The translations under genes were made by a program, and so were the position numbers. From Mucilaginibacter sp. OK098 (GTDB lineage: Bacteria > Bacteroidota > Bacteroidia > Sphingobacteriales > Sphingobacteriaceae): 64,000 bases of DNA. The notes below the pieces were generated by a model that had not been told where the DNA came from, did not search any database, and saw only the letters and a list, made by a program, of their open reading frames with translations. Positions 55,901-64,000 of this stretch are shown piece after piece. The DNA lies in NCBI RefSeq assembly GCF_900142915.1, contig NZ_FRCM01000008.1, positions 1-64,000 on the forward strand, in the 5' to 3' direction. Position 1 is the first letter of the stretch, and every line of letters begins with the position of its first letter.

Positions 55901-57761
55901 TTGGCGTTGTGGTAAATGGATCAAATGCTTTACCGGGGGTAGCTGTGGCAGTATCATTTTGAATTACAAGTTTTTTTAACCCGTCAAAATGCTGAACCAA
56001 AACATCGCCTTTAGGGCTAGTTGGTGTATTGGCGAGATTTATTGACCCTACCCGTACAGCTATTGAAAGCGTGGTAACGGTTAATTTTTTATACATAGCA
56101 GCCGATAAGCCAATATCAGGCCCGATAAGAATCTGTGCTACCGGGTAATTTGTGTTAAAAGTATTCCCGGTATGAAGCTTGGCATTAAACGCAATGATGC
56201 CCTGCTCTACAACGGGCAGGTATATATATATTGCTCCATCAACAAAAACATAACCTGTAGTACTTACCAAGCTGGTATCAAAAGAGCCTGTATTAATTAA
56301 CTTTTCAAGCCAATCTTTACCATTTACTATAGGTTGGTCAACAGCTAACCACCCTTTTTCGCCGGTTAATGCTATTTTTATATTATTTAAGCTGGTGGTT
56401 TTACTAAGCGCATCTATTGCAATCTTTATAAGCCTGTTGCCTCCCTGCAATACCAACTGCGGCGATGCTATGGCAAAACCTATTGCGGCTTTATTTTTTG
56501 TGCTTAGTTCAATCTCCTTTTTGCTGATAAATTCACAAATATTTTTAACTATGGGCGTGTTTAGCACACCATTATCAAAAGTTGGCCATTTTGGGTTGGG
56601 CACAGTAAATTTTTCGCCATACCCATCTTTTGAGTTGGCTACGGGGTTTGCGTATATAACATCAATGTTTTTAAGCTTTTCATCCGCATCGGCAGGTGTT
56701 TTAAGTATAAATATATTTTTAAGCTCTTTAACGGTGGCCTGGTTAATAACAAAATCGTTTTCGGTTTTATACACCTGGTCTTTGCCTGATGCATCCTTAC
56801 CTGCGCTTAATGATGTTCCCTGGGTCAGGTCATATTCGGCAACGTTTTTTGCTAATTCAAAAACTACAAAAGCCTTGTCAGGTACGGATGGTTTATCCTC
56901 AAGCCGCAGTATATCACGATAGTAAAAATCAAGCATTTTACCGGTAAGCCCATTCATTTGCTGCTGTGCCAGGTTAAAGATCTTTAAAAAGGTAATAAAC
57001 AATGCCATATAAGGCTGATGGGCCGGATATTGCGTTAAAGCAAAATCAATATAACTTGTTGACTGATTAACAATATTGCTGATAACCCCAAAAAAAGCAT
57101 GAAAAACATCATCTACATAAGGAACAGCATTCAGGATCTTATCCTCAGGTGTTATACCATTGTAAATATCAAATTCAGGGTCAATCTTATCACTCAAGCC
57201 CCACTCATCCTGGTTTAAAATTTTAGTATAATCAATGTTCAATACGGTTTTTGAATCAACTACAATAAATCCTTCTTCATAAGCTACAGCTTTTTTAAGT
57301 TCGGCGCTAAGTGATGATTGAATTGCCAGGTTTATATCTGCGTATAAAGGATTTTCAGGAATTGCTATTGAGTACCATTGATCTATTTTTACCGCAATTG
57401 CAGCTATATGCGTAAACAATGACGCATACAAATCAGTAGTAGGCCCGGCCAGTATTTTATTGCTGGTATCGTTATAATCGTTTTTTATCTGATCAAGGTT
57501 AACCGTAGCAATAGAAGCTGCAATAACAGCCATATCTCTTTTAAAAAACTCTGACCAGCTTGCTTTATTTATATCTGCAAGCGGGCTATCAGGCATGTCA
57601 TAAAACCTGATCTGATCGGCATACCCTGCTGCAAATACCAGCAGGTCTTCAATACTGCGGCCATCAATTGATACATAGGCCGGATCCAGGGCTTTAAGAT
57701 AACGCTCTAACTGGCCTGAACCTTTCAGGATTATTTCGTTATGGCAATTACAGTTTTCCAT
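52965..57761 (-). CDS. Large baseplate protein (Afp11-like) with long low-complexity C-terminal extension
   Basis: 1598 residues. Residues 1-1330 fit the Afp11/gp6-type baseplate wedge component (N-terminal QLERYLKALDPAYVSIDGRS; baseplate-J-like region about 900-1250 with YYTRVSERLRHKGRAVTSWDYEHLVLDRFPNVFKV, cut here for length). Cys clusters occur near 1117 (CVCRKP) and 1269 (CRDECCPP). The last about 250 residues are different: an Ala/Thr/Val/Pro-rich disordered stretch (about 1350-1520), a helical segment (SEMEKISEKIEDAI, about 1523-1536) and an acidic/Pro tail. Such an extension is not part of the usual fold and may project from the baseplate. Confidence 0.85.
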   Translation of the reverse strand: MENCNCHNEIILKGSGQLERYLKALDPAYVSIDGRSIEDLLVFAAGYADQIRFYDMPDSPLADINKASWSEFFKRDMAVIAASIATVNLDQIKNDYNDTSNKILAGPTTDLYASLFTHIAAIAVKIDQWYSIAIPENPLYADINLAIQSSLSAELKKAVAYEEGFIVVDSKTVLNIDYTKILNQDEWGLSDKIDPEFDIYNGITPEDKILNAVPYVDDVFHAFFGVISNIVNQSTSYIDFALTQYPAHQPYMALFITFLKIFNLAQQQMNGLTGKMLDFYYRDILRLEDKPSVPDKAFVVFELAKNVAEYDLTQGTSLSAGKDASGKDQVYKTENDFVINQATVKELKNIFILKTPADADEKLKNIDVIYANPVANSKDGYGEKFTVPNPKWPTFDNGVLNTPIVKNICEFISKKEIELSTKNKAAIGFAIASPQLVLQGGNRLIKIAIDALSKTTSLNNIKIALTGEKGWLAVDQPIVNGKDWLEKLINTGSFDTSLVSTTGYVFVDGAIYIYLPVVEQGIIAFNAKLHTGNTFNTNYPVAQILIGPDIGLSAAMYKKLTVTTLSIAVRVGSINLANTPTSPKGDVLVQHFDGLKKLVIQNDTATATPGKAFDPFTTTPTLGTSFYIGSDEVFNKPLGQLALNITKTQDGLIQYEDEGDMPAEYNISVLSNNDWMNLVDYTGGQFTQASLTFNILNQSTSTPGATYTPPDTISIDRTPIEYFPKYDINADKGFLRIDNVFGPDSDNYRDIQSRLNIAPRLQIKIISVSYISNLTALDPQVDQFFHVYPFGIVETTIDLPIYNDDRKTYKNNLLNENLARGIIKNPLMVDANDALLPQFTYLNPNIKYQNALLSKVADNTQYIDPDKKFPTLTGDRRLNQLILESSGLDEEINGGNNQYSALIQEEGQLFIGVQNLQPLQTLSLLFEFADGSAIDEDDDPPVINWSYLIYNEWRPLKAENLVSDSTYGFQTTGIVKLDVPGDANSNHTIITDGLHWFCASVTSGSKCIPQLIDVIAQATEVQFYDQGNSQQHFDNALPAGTISKLSVAVAQISKVQQPFASFDGKHKEVGKEYYTRVSERLRHKGRAVTSWDYEHLVLDRFPNVFKVKCVTNTDPGCVCRKPVTHREHLGKIKCCGPVSATGNVLIVPVPNLKNDNAANPLQPKTSRLTLIEIVNYLSGLTSPFVKVHARNPVYEQVIVFFRVKFLSGIDKGYYLKKLNDEIVQYLTPWAFDQTIEADFGQKIYASAIINFIEQRPYVDFITDFLMGVCRDECCPPKQHNAQKVTNKDFVAALDTVSGCNDIEVFLKDQGYFIGDVIAKPSSQVSLLVSAPKHIILLYDEPTELTPCEKRLMAKPPVARLPIDTFHPGTGVSIVTEAPRPAGGTIVATAPGVTSVAINKAVDEKGMAEIAAPAANTAIPAIAEDKVIAVPAPAESVVETGVVAEKAAAPEITAAKTADTTVTAEKTTENLTPAVQVASTTNLAENVSDPASAVATAADTTPTADAAAVDNNTEAITATDKTSEMEKISEKIEDAIIGIDKVLKDQTSKFTTKGKAAVKKAEDFFKSVVKGKSADPAPTNDQPANDTTDPAKSPDNKTT

Positions 57762-57833
57762 TTTAGCGTATTTTTGATGTTGGCTTTAAAGCCGTTTTTG
57801 TAAATAATTATATTGATTCGACCAGAACCACTT

Positions 57834-58250
57834 TCACGTTGAAATATTTGTTGCTTCGCTGATATAAAATGGATAAACATAATTATAGCGCGTATTAGTT
57901 GTTATGATGGTATATTGAATGTCGATCTGTAACACACCTCCGTTCTGATCAGGCGTAGCTGTTACGCTTTCCACTATGATCCGTGGTTCGTTATACACAA
58001 GCGCGTCATTAACTATTTTTTGGATCATAGCAATGTTAGGCGCATTCATCGCATCAAAAACGTGAGGCTGCAAATTGCATCCAAAGGTTGGCAGCATAAT
58101 CCTTTCACCTGTTATGGTTGACAAAATTATCTCTATGCTGCTGCGTACATCCGGTTCATTAACCAGCATATCAACAGTATATGACTCTCTGCGAAAAGTT
58201 GGGGGAAAGCTCCACCCTGTTCCTAAAAATGATTGGTCTGTTATAGCCAT
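57834..58250 (-). CDS. gp25/GPW-family baseplate protein (Afp9-like)
   Basis: 138 residues, the family's usual size. It has the gp25 core: DVRSSIEIILSTITGERIMLPTFGCNLQPHVFD-type segment (about 34-66, split here), then a C-terminal beta sheet. It would join sheath start and baseplate wedges, acting as the nucleus of contraction. It lies between the PAAR gene (18 bases) and the Afp11-like gene. Confidence 0.93.
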   Translation of the reverse strand: MAITDQSFLGTGWSFPPTFRRESYTVDMLVNEPDVRSSIEIILSTITGERIMLPTFGCNLQPHVFDAMNAPNIAMIQKIVNDALVYNEPRIIVESVTATPDQNGGVLQIDIQYTIITTNTRYNYVYPFYISEATNIST

Positions 58251-58268
58251 TGTTCAAATATTTAAAAA

Positions 58269-58568
58269 TCAACCTCCAATTAAAACTGTAAGGCAGCCTG
58301 CAACTATGCTGCCGCCATGTGCTGTTGAATCACCTACCCGGGCAGCCTGGTTACCACTTATCATTACCGTAGCAGATCCCATTATAATGCTATCAGGCGG
58401 CCCTGCGCAGGTACACATATTTCCAACTGTTGCCGCCGGCATTCCGCCAATTAAAACCGTTGGAATTCCCGGCGGTAAAATAGGCCCGCCTGTGTGTGGA
58501 GTCGGTGTCGGTGGCGGATTCGTCATCGGGCATACATGATTGTCGGTTACGCGGGCTGCTGGTGGCAT
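58269..58568 (-). CDS. PAAR-domain spike tip protein
   Basis: 99 residues, all PAAR: MPPAARVTDNHVCPM at the start, repeated GG-P-A-A and G-x-x-A-x-V-G-D motifs (GMPAATVGNMCTC, GNQAARVGDSTAHGG), and His/Cys positions suitable for the tip metal. No effector extension is fused. It would cap the VgrG-like trimer encoded 25 bases upstream. Confidence 0.95.
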   Translation of the reverse strand: MPPAARVTDNHVCPMTNPPPTPTPHTGGPILPPGIPTVLIGGMPAATVGNMCTCAGPPDSIIMGSATVMISGNQAARVGDSTAHGGSIVAGCLTVLIGG

Positions 58569-58593
58569 ATGTTTATATTGTTTATTCTCCTAT

Positions 58594-60231
58594 TTAATTA
58601 ATCATTACCATCGTGCCTTTTATAGTCACATTTCCCATTCCTGCCTCTATGGTAATTCCGCTTGAGTCCATTTTTATGCTGTTCTGATTTTCATCCGTCA
58701 TCACAAAAGCACCTGAATCGTCATTTAAAATCACTGATTTTTCGCCTGTTGCAGTGGTCACAGATAAAGTAAGCCGCTTATTAGTGTCGTCAAAAATCAG
58801 CTTAACACCTTCTTTGGTCACAAACCCATATTGCTCCGCACCTGAATCTACAGGCAGGGGTGATTGTTTTGAGCTGCTGCTATGCAGGTATCCGAGTATA
58901 ATCGGCTCACGCGGATCATCATTCAAAAAGCCAAGTACAACCTCATCTGATGCCTGCGGCCTGAAATACACGCCCCTGTTTGCACCGGCATCAAGGGTTG
59001 CTACCCTGGCCCACATCCCTTCATTACCTGATGTAATGGTGGGCACCTGTACTTTTACCCGGTACTGGCCGGCATCAGCATCGTCAACATCTAAAACTGT
59101 ACCTATAAGCAACCCATTTATGCCAGGCAGTAAACCCGAGGTCGGCTTATCCATTACTTTTTCTTTCCAGTAAAAAAGGTCTTCGTTCCAGCCAAACTGG
59201 ATATCAGTAAGCCAGGTGCCATCAAAAATATGCTGAACGCCACTGACAAATACATCGCCGTTAAACCGGTCGCCCACCCCTCCAAGGGTGATCATTGTAC
59301 CTGGTTTTACAGTTGAATTTCCCTGGATGCGTACCCGTCCCACATTCTTTGAAAGGTGGTTCCGCATAGCATAAGCATCGGCCCAGTCCTGCAATTGCGG
59401 TTGGGTTAAATGTCCCGCATGGTTAAGTTTTACCTGCGCACCTATTACACCGCCTATATCATCTATAGAAATATTGCCATTATCAGCAAACGAGGAATCG
59501 CCTGGGTCTGATTGTTCCAGCTGTTGTTGGGTATAATCCCATGAAATGCCTGAAACACCGGAAAGTTGCCTGCGGGCATCCATTTCGGCTTCAAACTCAA
59601 AAATAGTTTGCCCGTATGTTGCCGTTAGCACAGAGGTGCCCGCTGTTGGCTTTTTAATAACCAATTTACCGTCATCTGTTAAAACGAGCATTCCATTGGC
59701 CTCGGCACGGGTTACAATAAAATCCCAGTCGGTAGAGTCAAATTGCACTAACTGAGGGTGAGATACCGAAGTCGTATCAAGGTCTGTATCCAAACCTGCA
59801 TTGCCGGCAAGCGTACTTATTACATCACTATCCTTTTGATCAATGTAATAAGCGCTTTTACGGTTAGCCGTAAGCTTTATTGAAGTGTCTTTGGCTTCAA
59901 CTATAAGCATTGAGCTCCCTTTTTGAGTGGCTTTAATAGCATGCTTAACAATTATTCCTTTAAATACAGTATTCACCAACCCCTGGTAACCCAACTGTAC
60001 CTCAACCTGGCTGCCAGGTTTATAAGTATCATCATCGCTAAGCGGAAAATCGGCATCAGATGCAGAACCGTCAACAAAAACAAGTTTTGCGTAAGCCACC
60101 TTATTAAAGGTTTTATTTACCAGTATAGTTAAAAGCGCAACGTTTGTACCCAATGCAGTGCCATTAATAAGTACTGTCTGGCTGGCTACAACTGTTGATT
60201 GCGGTGCTCCCGGTGGTAAACTGTCTAACAT
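58594..60231 (-). CDS. VgrG-like spike protein (Afp8-like)
   Basis: 545 residues. The N-terminal two-thirds are gp27-like. A gp5 OB-fold follows (about 370-450; IGTVLDVDDADAGQYRVKVQVP and FRPQASDEVVLGFLNDDPREPIILGYLHS, split here), then a beta-helix spike (LTLSVTTATGEKSVILNDDSG to GMGNVTIKGTMVMIN). It forms the central trimeric spike under the tube. No C-terminal effector domain is attached. It is the second-largest gap-free piece of the puncturing device together with PAAR. Confidence 0.95.
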   Translation of the reverse strand: MLDSLPPGAPQSTVVASQTVLINGTALGTNVALLTILVNKTFNKVAYAKLVFVDGSASDADFPLSDDDTYKPGSQVEVQLGYQGLVNTVFKGIIVKHAIKATQKGSSMLIVEAKDTSIKLTANRKSAYYIDQKDSDVISTLAGNAGLDTDLDTTSVSHPQLVQFDSTDWDFIVTRAEANGMLVLTDDGKLVIKKPTAGTSVLTATYGQTIFEFEAEMDARRQLSGVSGISWDYTQQQLEQSDPGDSSFADNGNISIDDIGGVIGAQVKLNHAGHLTQPQLQDWADAYAMRNHLSKNVGRVRIQGNSTVKPGTMITLGGVGDRFNGDVFVSGVQHIFDGTWLTDIQFGWNEDLFYWKEKVMDKPTSGLLPGINGLLIGTVLDVDDADAGQYRVKVQVPTITSGNEGMWARVATLDAGANRGVYFRPQASDEVVLGFLNDDPREPIILGYLHSSSSKQSPLPVDSGAEQYGFVTKEGVKLIFDDTNKRLTLSVTTATGEKSVILNDDSGAFVMTDENQNSIKMDSSGITIEAGMGNVTIKGTMVMIN

Positions 60232-60265
60232 GTCTTTATCGGTTATTAATATTTTATACTCTTAT

Positions 60266-60943
60266 TTATTTTGAAATGGGCGGAAAAATAAGGGTGCTTC
60301 CCGCCTGTAATTTCCTGAAGTTTTTAAGCTTATTAACTTTTGCCACCTGCAGGTAGTAACGTTGGTCTTTATATACCTGATTGGTTAATAGTGGCAGCAG
60401 GTCTCCCTCTTTTACTTGCACAGAATGCGTAAGATCAGGCGATGAAAGCATGTTCAGGATATTGCCCAGGCTGGTTGTACGCTCGGTAAATGAAGCGCTG
60501 ATCTTTGCCCTTATAGGAAGGCCAAACATGTCAAACATGGTATAGGTTACCGTTGAGCTGGTTAATACACAATTGCAGATAAACAAACCATATTGCAGCA
60601 ACAGGTAATTTGGCCTGTGAATGTCGCCACTAATTGATGTTGTTGCCAGCCTGAAAAGAATTACCTGCGCGGTTACCGGTATTTTTACACCGTTTGTATT
60701 TACACCGGTGCCGTCAAGTGTCAGTTCTATCGTAAATGTACGGGGGTCTACCCTTAAAAAATGGGGATCAACTCCCGACTGGCCGGTTGGCGCATCACTA
60801 TCATAAACAATATTTTCACTAATGGCTATATTTTCCGGATTGAACATAGCCAAAAAAGGTACAGCAAGCTTAGGTATCCCGTTCTCGTCTGTTTGTAAGA
60901 TCTTAAGGTTAAAGGGCAACATTGCCGCACTTTGAGTATCCAT
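60266..60943 (-). CDS. LysM-type tube-baseplate adaptor (Afp7-like)
   Basis: 225 residues. The N-terminal about 160 residues include PFNLKILQTDENGIPKLAVPFLAMFNPE, typical of CIS tail-tube adaptors, here cited in pieces only. The C-terminal about 50 residues are LysM-like (HSVQVKEGDLLPLLTNQVY to LQAGSTLIFPP). It would connect the inner tube to the spike. The ATG at 60943 shares its A with the stop of the upstream small gene (TGATG). Confidence 0.88.
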   Translation of the reverse strand: MDTQSAAMLPFNLKILQTDENGIPKLAVPFLAMFNPENIAISENIVYDSDAPTGQSGVDPHFLRVDPRTFTIELTLDGTGVNTNGVKIPVTAQVILFRLATTSISGDIHRPNYLLLQYGLFICNCVLTSSTVTYTMFDMFGLPIRAKISASFTERTTSLGNILNMLSSPDLTHSVQVKEGDLLPLLTNQVYKDQRYYLQVAKVNKLKNFRKLQAGSTLIFPPISK

Positions 60944-61104
60944 CAGCGTTCTTGTTTTTCTTTAATAATTTCTAATACTTTTTGTATGGCTTCATATTCC
61001 GCAACTTTGCTGCCCGCCTGCGAGGGCTGACTGCTGTTACTGTTGTTCGCCGGGGCCGGGTTAACAACCGCCCTGATAATTATTTCATTGATCTGTACAG
61101 GCAT
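60943..61104 (-). CDS. Small DUF5908-like eCIS protein
   Basis: 53 residues from ATG 61104 to TGA ending at 60943. The protein starts MPVQINEIIIRAVVNP, has a Ser/Asn/Pro linker, and ends in a charged helix (VAEYEAIQKVLEIIKEKQER). The N-terminal strand is the pattern I associate with DUF5908, a small family found beside eCIS tube genes. It starts 5 bases after the preceding tube gene and overlaps the LysM gene by 1 base, so it is surely translated with them. Likely a small baseplate or tube-associated piece; role unknown. Confidence 0.75.
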   Translation of the reverse strand: MPVQINEIIIRAVVNPAPANNSNSSQPSQAGSKVAEYEAIQKVLEIIKEKQER

Positions 61105-61109
61105 AGCTT

Positions 61110-61577
61110 TTACATTTTTCGTTCAAAATATTGATAGGCCAGTTCTATAGTTTCCACTACAACCGAATTATCAGTTGATTTAAAGTCAGATGTAGACCAC
61201 TTTAGAGGATAAGCCTGCACCACATTCCAAACAGCATAGGGCTGGCCTGCATCATCCAGTAACGTTATCATAATATCAGCAGGCTTGAAATCGTAAATCG
61301 GCACAGTGAAATAGGTGTTTTGTGCCGATTTGAACCATGCGAGCAGGGCTGTTCCTTTTAACAATCCTCTTTTCAGAATCAGATTTGGATATTTCGCCCT
61401 TTTTGGGAACTTATATACAAACCTGTTCTCCCCGCCTTCGCGTAATTCTTCAGTTTCAATTTCTACCGATAAACCACTAACCTCCTGGAAACGCTGTTCA
61501 GTATCACTGTCAGCGCCGCTTACTCCAACAAATTCAACTTTGAAGTGAAAGCCTGCCGGTGGATAATAGGTTGCCAT
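61110..61577 (-). CDS. Tail tube protein, second paralogue (Afp5-like)
   Basis: 155 residues of the T4 gp19-like/Hcp-like tube family: GFHFKVEFVGVSG, FQEVSGLSVEIETEELREGG, LILKRGLLKGTALLAWF and VWNVVQAYPLKW. It is a few residues longer than the first tube gene, with which it lies in tandem (4-base gap). The first ring on the baseplate often uses this type of paralogue. Confidence 0.93.
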   Translation of the reverse strand: MATYYPPAGFHFKVEFVGVSGADSDTEQRFQEVSGLSVEIETEELREGGENRFVYKFPKRAKYPNLILKRGLLKGTALLAWFKSAQNTYFTVPIYDFKPADIMITLLDDAGQPYAVWNVVQAYPLKWSTSDFKSTDNSVVVETIELAYQYFERKM

Positions 61578-61581
61578 GTTG

Positions 61582-62019
61582 TTATGCTACTTTCCTTGAA
61601 ATGCCTTCGTGAACAAGCTCTAAAGATTCGATAGCTATTTCGTTGCCGGTAGCTTTTAATCCAGGCCCGTCAATTTTCACAGGCCATGCTTGTGCTATGC
61701 TCCAAACAAAAACAGGGTTATTTTCATCATTTAACAATGTAATAGTCAGGTCCCTGCGGTCAACGCCTGGGTTTCCAGCATTATTCAGCCAATCAAAAAG
61801 CAAGTTATCACTGGTAACCATGCCCTTTTTAATGGTTATATGAGGAGCCTTTGAAAGCCCCTGGCGTTGTAGTGATAATGTAGTTGATGACATTAAGCCA
61901 TCTCTGTATTCAATAGCTTGAACTTCTTGTGAAAGCCCGCTTACTTCTGAGAAACCAATAGGTGCACCGCCGCCCAATGAAACACTGAAATGGAAGACTG
62001 GTAATGGATAATTTGCCAT
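61582..62019 (-). CDS. Tail tube protein, main paralogue (Afp1-like)
   Basis: 145 residues: FHFSVSLGGG, FSEVSGLSQEVQAIEYRDG, HITIKKGMVTSDNLLFDW and VWSIAQAWPVKI, the gp19-like tube pattern. It follows the sheath gene by 53 bases, larger than other gaps here, which may hold a processing or translation signal for this abundant subunit. It would form the hexameric rings of the inner tube through which payloads exit. Confidence 0.94.
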   Translation of the reverse strand: MANYPLPVFHFSVSLGGGAPIGFSEVSGLSQEVQAIEYRDGLMSSTTLSLQRQGLSKAPHITIKKGMVTSDNLLFDWLNNAGNPGVDRRDLTITLLNDENNPVFVWSIAQAWPVKIDGPGLKATGNEIAIESLELVHEGISRKVA

Positions 62020-62072
62020 TTTTGTAGTTTTTATGTTTTACAATAATTTGAAATACTATTTATTACTTGTTA

Positions 62073-63539
62073 TTACGAGGTTTGCAACATTTGCTCAAAC
62101 TGCATAATGATAAATTCGGCCGGACGTGCTACAGCCATCCCGATTTGGATGATAAGCCTTCCTTCTAAAATATCAACAGATGTCATTGTGCTGCCAAGGC
62201 CAATATTTACAAAATACGCCTGCTCTGGTTTTGCACCGGCTAATGCGCCATCGCGCCATTTCATGAAAAGATAATTCTCAATCATGGCCTGTACTTTTAC
62301 CCAGGTTGCTGAAGTGTTTGGCTCAAAAACAAACATGCCTGTTGAATTTTTAATTGACTGTTCAACAGTGATAAAAAAGCGGCGTACATTGATATATCTC
62401 CATTCATTATCATTACCGTCAAGTGTGCGTGCGCCCATAACTACTGTACCAAAGCCATGCGTATTCAATATGGCATTTACTGATTTACCGGTTTGATCAT
62501 TTACATTCATCAGGTCCTGATCAATCCTGGCCACAGTAACGTTTGCTTTAACTACATCAGTTAAGGAAACATTTGCAGGGGCTTTCCACACACCAATTTT
62601 TTTATCAATACCGCAATAAACGCCGGCCATAGCAGCTGAAGGCGGTAAAGAGATATGTACGTTCTGATACTGGCCCAGGATGTAATTGTATAAGGTTGAG
62701 GCAGTAGTTTTAAGCGAAAGCATTGTTGCTCCGGCTCGTGGATTCGGAGCAGGTGTAGCCCCATTCACTGTATAATTGTGAATTGTCAAATTATCAAAGG
62801 TAAATGCATAATTATAAACAGTTTCCAGGTGTGGATAGTAAACTGCTGCGTATTGCAAAGCAAACGGAGCCGCACCTGTTGCATTTATATTGTTAATGGT
62901 ATTGTTAAGATCAGTGCTGATTGAAGCAGATGTTTTTGGAACTGTTGGCCTGGCAGTATCAAGAACTGCAAAACGATCGCCCAGGGTTGCTGCCTGACTA
63001 GCCATATACTGATTTATAGCACCAAGGTTGGTGGGTGTAGTAGGGTCGGCATCCAGGTGGATTGCTTCAGGACATAACAAAATTGTTGGTCCGTCTATCG
63101 CTCCTACCGCATCAAAGCCACCTTCCAGGTCGGTCAGCGCAATTGAATTGGTGTATTTTCCAACAGATGTTATGTAACAACGTGTACCTCCATTAGCAAA
63201 ATAATGCTTTACTGCATGGTATAAAATATGAGGACTCATATGTGCGGAATCAAGGGTAATCACAGCACTGTAACCCGTTGTTTTTCCGCCTGATTGTTTC
63301 TCATCAACATCAATGGTAATATGAGTTGGGTCTTCAACATCCGGTCCGCCAAAAAACTGCACGTAATCACTCATGCTATTGATGGGTGTAGGTACCTTTG
63401 CCAGGTCGTCTGTAACCAGGTTAGTAGCTATACTTGTATAGCCTACAAAAGCAGGAACAGCAGATTCTACTTCTGCTATTGAAGGTGGAAGGGTAGATAT
63501 TTCCTCTACATATACACCCGGAGATCTGTAATTTGCCAT
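62073..63539 (-). CDS. Contractile tail sheath protein
   Basis: 488 residues. The N-terminal YRSPGVYVEEISTLPPSI (4-21) and C-terminal GRLIIQIGMAVARPAEFIIM (about 464-483) are the sheath hallmarks, used for interlocking of neighbouring subunits. Only one sheath gene is visible in the window; others could lie beyond the right edge. It surrounds the tube and contracts on triggering. Confidence 0.96.
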   Translation of the reverse strand: MANYRSPGVYVEEISTLPPSIAEVESAVPAFVGYTSIATNLVTDDLAKVPTPINSMSDYVQFFGGPDVEDPTHITIDVDEKQSGGKTTGYSAVITLDSAHMSPHILYHAVKHYFANGGTRCYITSVGKYTNSIALTDLEGGFDAVGAIDGPTILLCPEAIHLDADPTTPTNLGAINQYMASQAATLGDRFAVLDTARPTVPKTSASISTDLNNTINNINATGAAPFALQYAAVYYPHLETVYNYAFTFDNLTIHNYTVNGATPAPNPRAGATMLSLKTTASTLYNYILGQYQNVHISLPPSAAMAGVYCGIDKKIGVWKAPANVSLTDVVKANVTVARIDQDLMNVNDQTGKSVNAILNTHGFGTVVMGARTLDGNDNEWRYINVRRFFITVEQSIKNSTGMFVFEPNTSATWVKVQAMIENYLFMKWRDGALAGAKPEQAYFVNIGLGSTMTSVDILEGRLIIQIGMAVARPAEFIIMQFEQMLQTS

Positions 63540-63553
63540 TTTTTTTATTGGTT

Positions 63554-64000
63554 TTAAAGTGTTATAAATACGTCTGAATAAATAGTTGGAAGGCTGCCCG
63601 AATCAATGATAGCTGTTGATGGATAAGGCAGGCTGGTTTTTACAACTGCTGTTTTAGCTGGTGTTTTTGTGTATTTGCTTAGTGTTATTATAAGCGGATC
63701 TTTTGTTGCGCTTGTTGATGATGTATATTTTTCAAACAGGGTAATATTGCTCATCGATACAAATACCAGGCTTAAATCAGCGCTTGAGGCCAGCTTAAAT
63801 TTAATGGTTGTATCATTGGAGCTTATAGCCAGTTGTTTTATAAAATCCGTTTTTTGAACCGGGGTAAGTTTGGCCATTTCAAGGTAAAGCGGGCTATTGG
63901 TTTGCAACTGGATAGTATAGCGCCACACGGTTGGACGGTTTTTGAACAATGCCACATAATTTGGCCTTGCAGGAACAAGTGACCTGTCTGGCTCAACGAT
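63554..64000 (-). CDS. Conserved hypothetical eCIS-associated protein (C-terminal part; runs off right edge)
   Basis: The frame is open to base 64000, so the start lies outside; a GTG at 63955 is internal because the reading frame continues with IVEPDRSLVPARPNY. At least 148 residues are visible, beta-rich and Thr/Ser/Lys-rich, with RPTVWRYTIQLQ near the start and ending IYSDVFITL. I do not recognise a domain. It is 14 bases upstream of the sheath, in the same direction, so it belongs to the eCIS transcript. Confidence 0.75.
   Translation of the reverse strand: MVEPDRSLVPARPNYVALFKNRPTVWRYTIQLQTNSPLYLEMAKLTPVQKTDFIKQLAISSNDTTIKFKLASSADLSLVFVSMSNITLFEKYTSSTSATKDPLIITLSKYTKTPAKTAVVKTSLPYPSTAIIDSGSLPTIYSDVFITL

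Noticed and set aside
63554..63955. Complete 133-residue gene starting at GTG 63955
   Set aside because: The frame continues without a stop to the window edge with protein-like sequence, so the gene is cut by the edge.

Overview
The window comes from a Bacteroidota genome, most likely Sphingobacteriaceae and Mucilaginibacter-like. The evidence is SusC/SusD pairs, lipoproteins ending in C-K-K after the signal sequence, moderate GC, no obvious Shine-Dalgarno sequences, and the gene families themselves. I saw no rRNA, tRNA or CRISPR array. Species-level identity is inference.

Layout: (1) 1-6740, minus strand: the 5' part of a modular type I polyketide synthase (acyl-AMP ligase-ACP-KS-AT-KR-ACP-KS...), running off the left edge. 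(2) 6741-7640: AT-rich intergenic region with two strong palindromes. (3) 7641-17322, minus: a five-gene tripartite efflux operon (outer-membrane factor, membrane-fusion lipoprotein, two tandem RND pumps, MarR regulator). (4) 17900-33331: a glycan-utilisation region. susC-susD-glycosidase lie on the minus strand, an L-arabinose-isomerase-like gene also on the minus strand, and AraC regulator-GH43 enzyme-PhyH dioxygenase-beta-propeller protein on the plus strand. A direct repeat TTTGACA-N14-TTTGACA lies upstream of both susC and the isomerase gene, in the same orientation relative to each, and is a good candidate AraC operator. Between susC and the isomerase gene is a repeat-rich patch with a MITE that has 24-bp perfect terminal inverted repeats and a 5-bp target duplication. 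(5) 33462-64000, minus: one co-directional block of about 30 kb encoding an extracellular contractile injection system (eCIS).

The eCIS reads, in transcription order: an unknown conserved protein (cut by the right edge), sheath, two tube proteins, a 53-residue DUF5908-like protein, a LysM-type adaptor, VgrG-like spike, PAAR tip, gp25-like baseplate protein, two large baseplate proteins, a tape-measure-family protein, an AAA+ ATPase, then seven consecutive genes with a DUF4157 (eCIS core) domain plus one small unknown gene. Six of the seven DUF4157 genes share a closely matching N-terminal half of about 200 residues; the copy next to the ATPase is more divergent. Each then switches to an unrelated C-terminal domain: L,D-transpeptidase-like, long helical/membrane, peptidoglycan-binding plus HEXXH peptidase, annexin-like plus beta-rich, duplicated helical plus beta-rich, degenerate M35-like, and metzincin-like. 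This looks like a cassette array of payloads carried by one injection machine, and is the most interesting system in the window.
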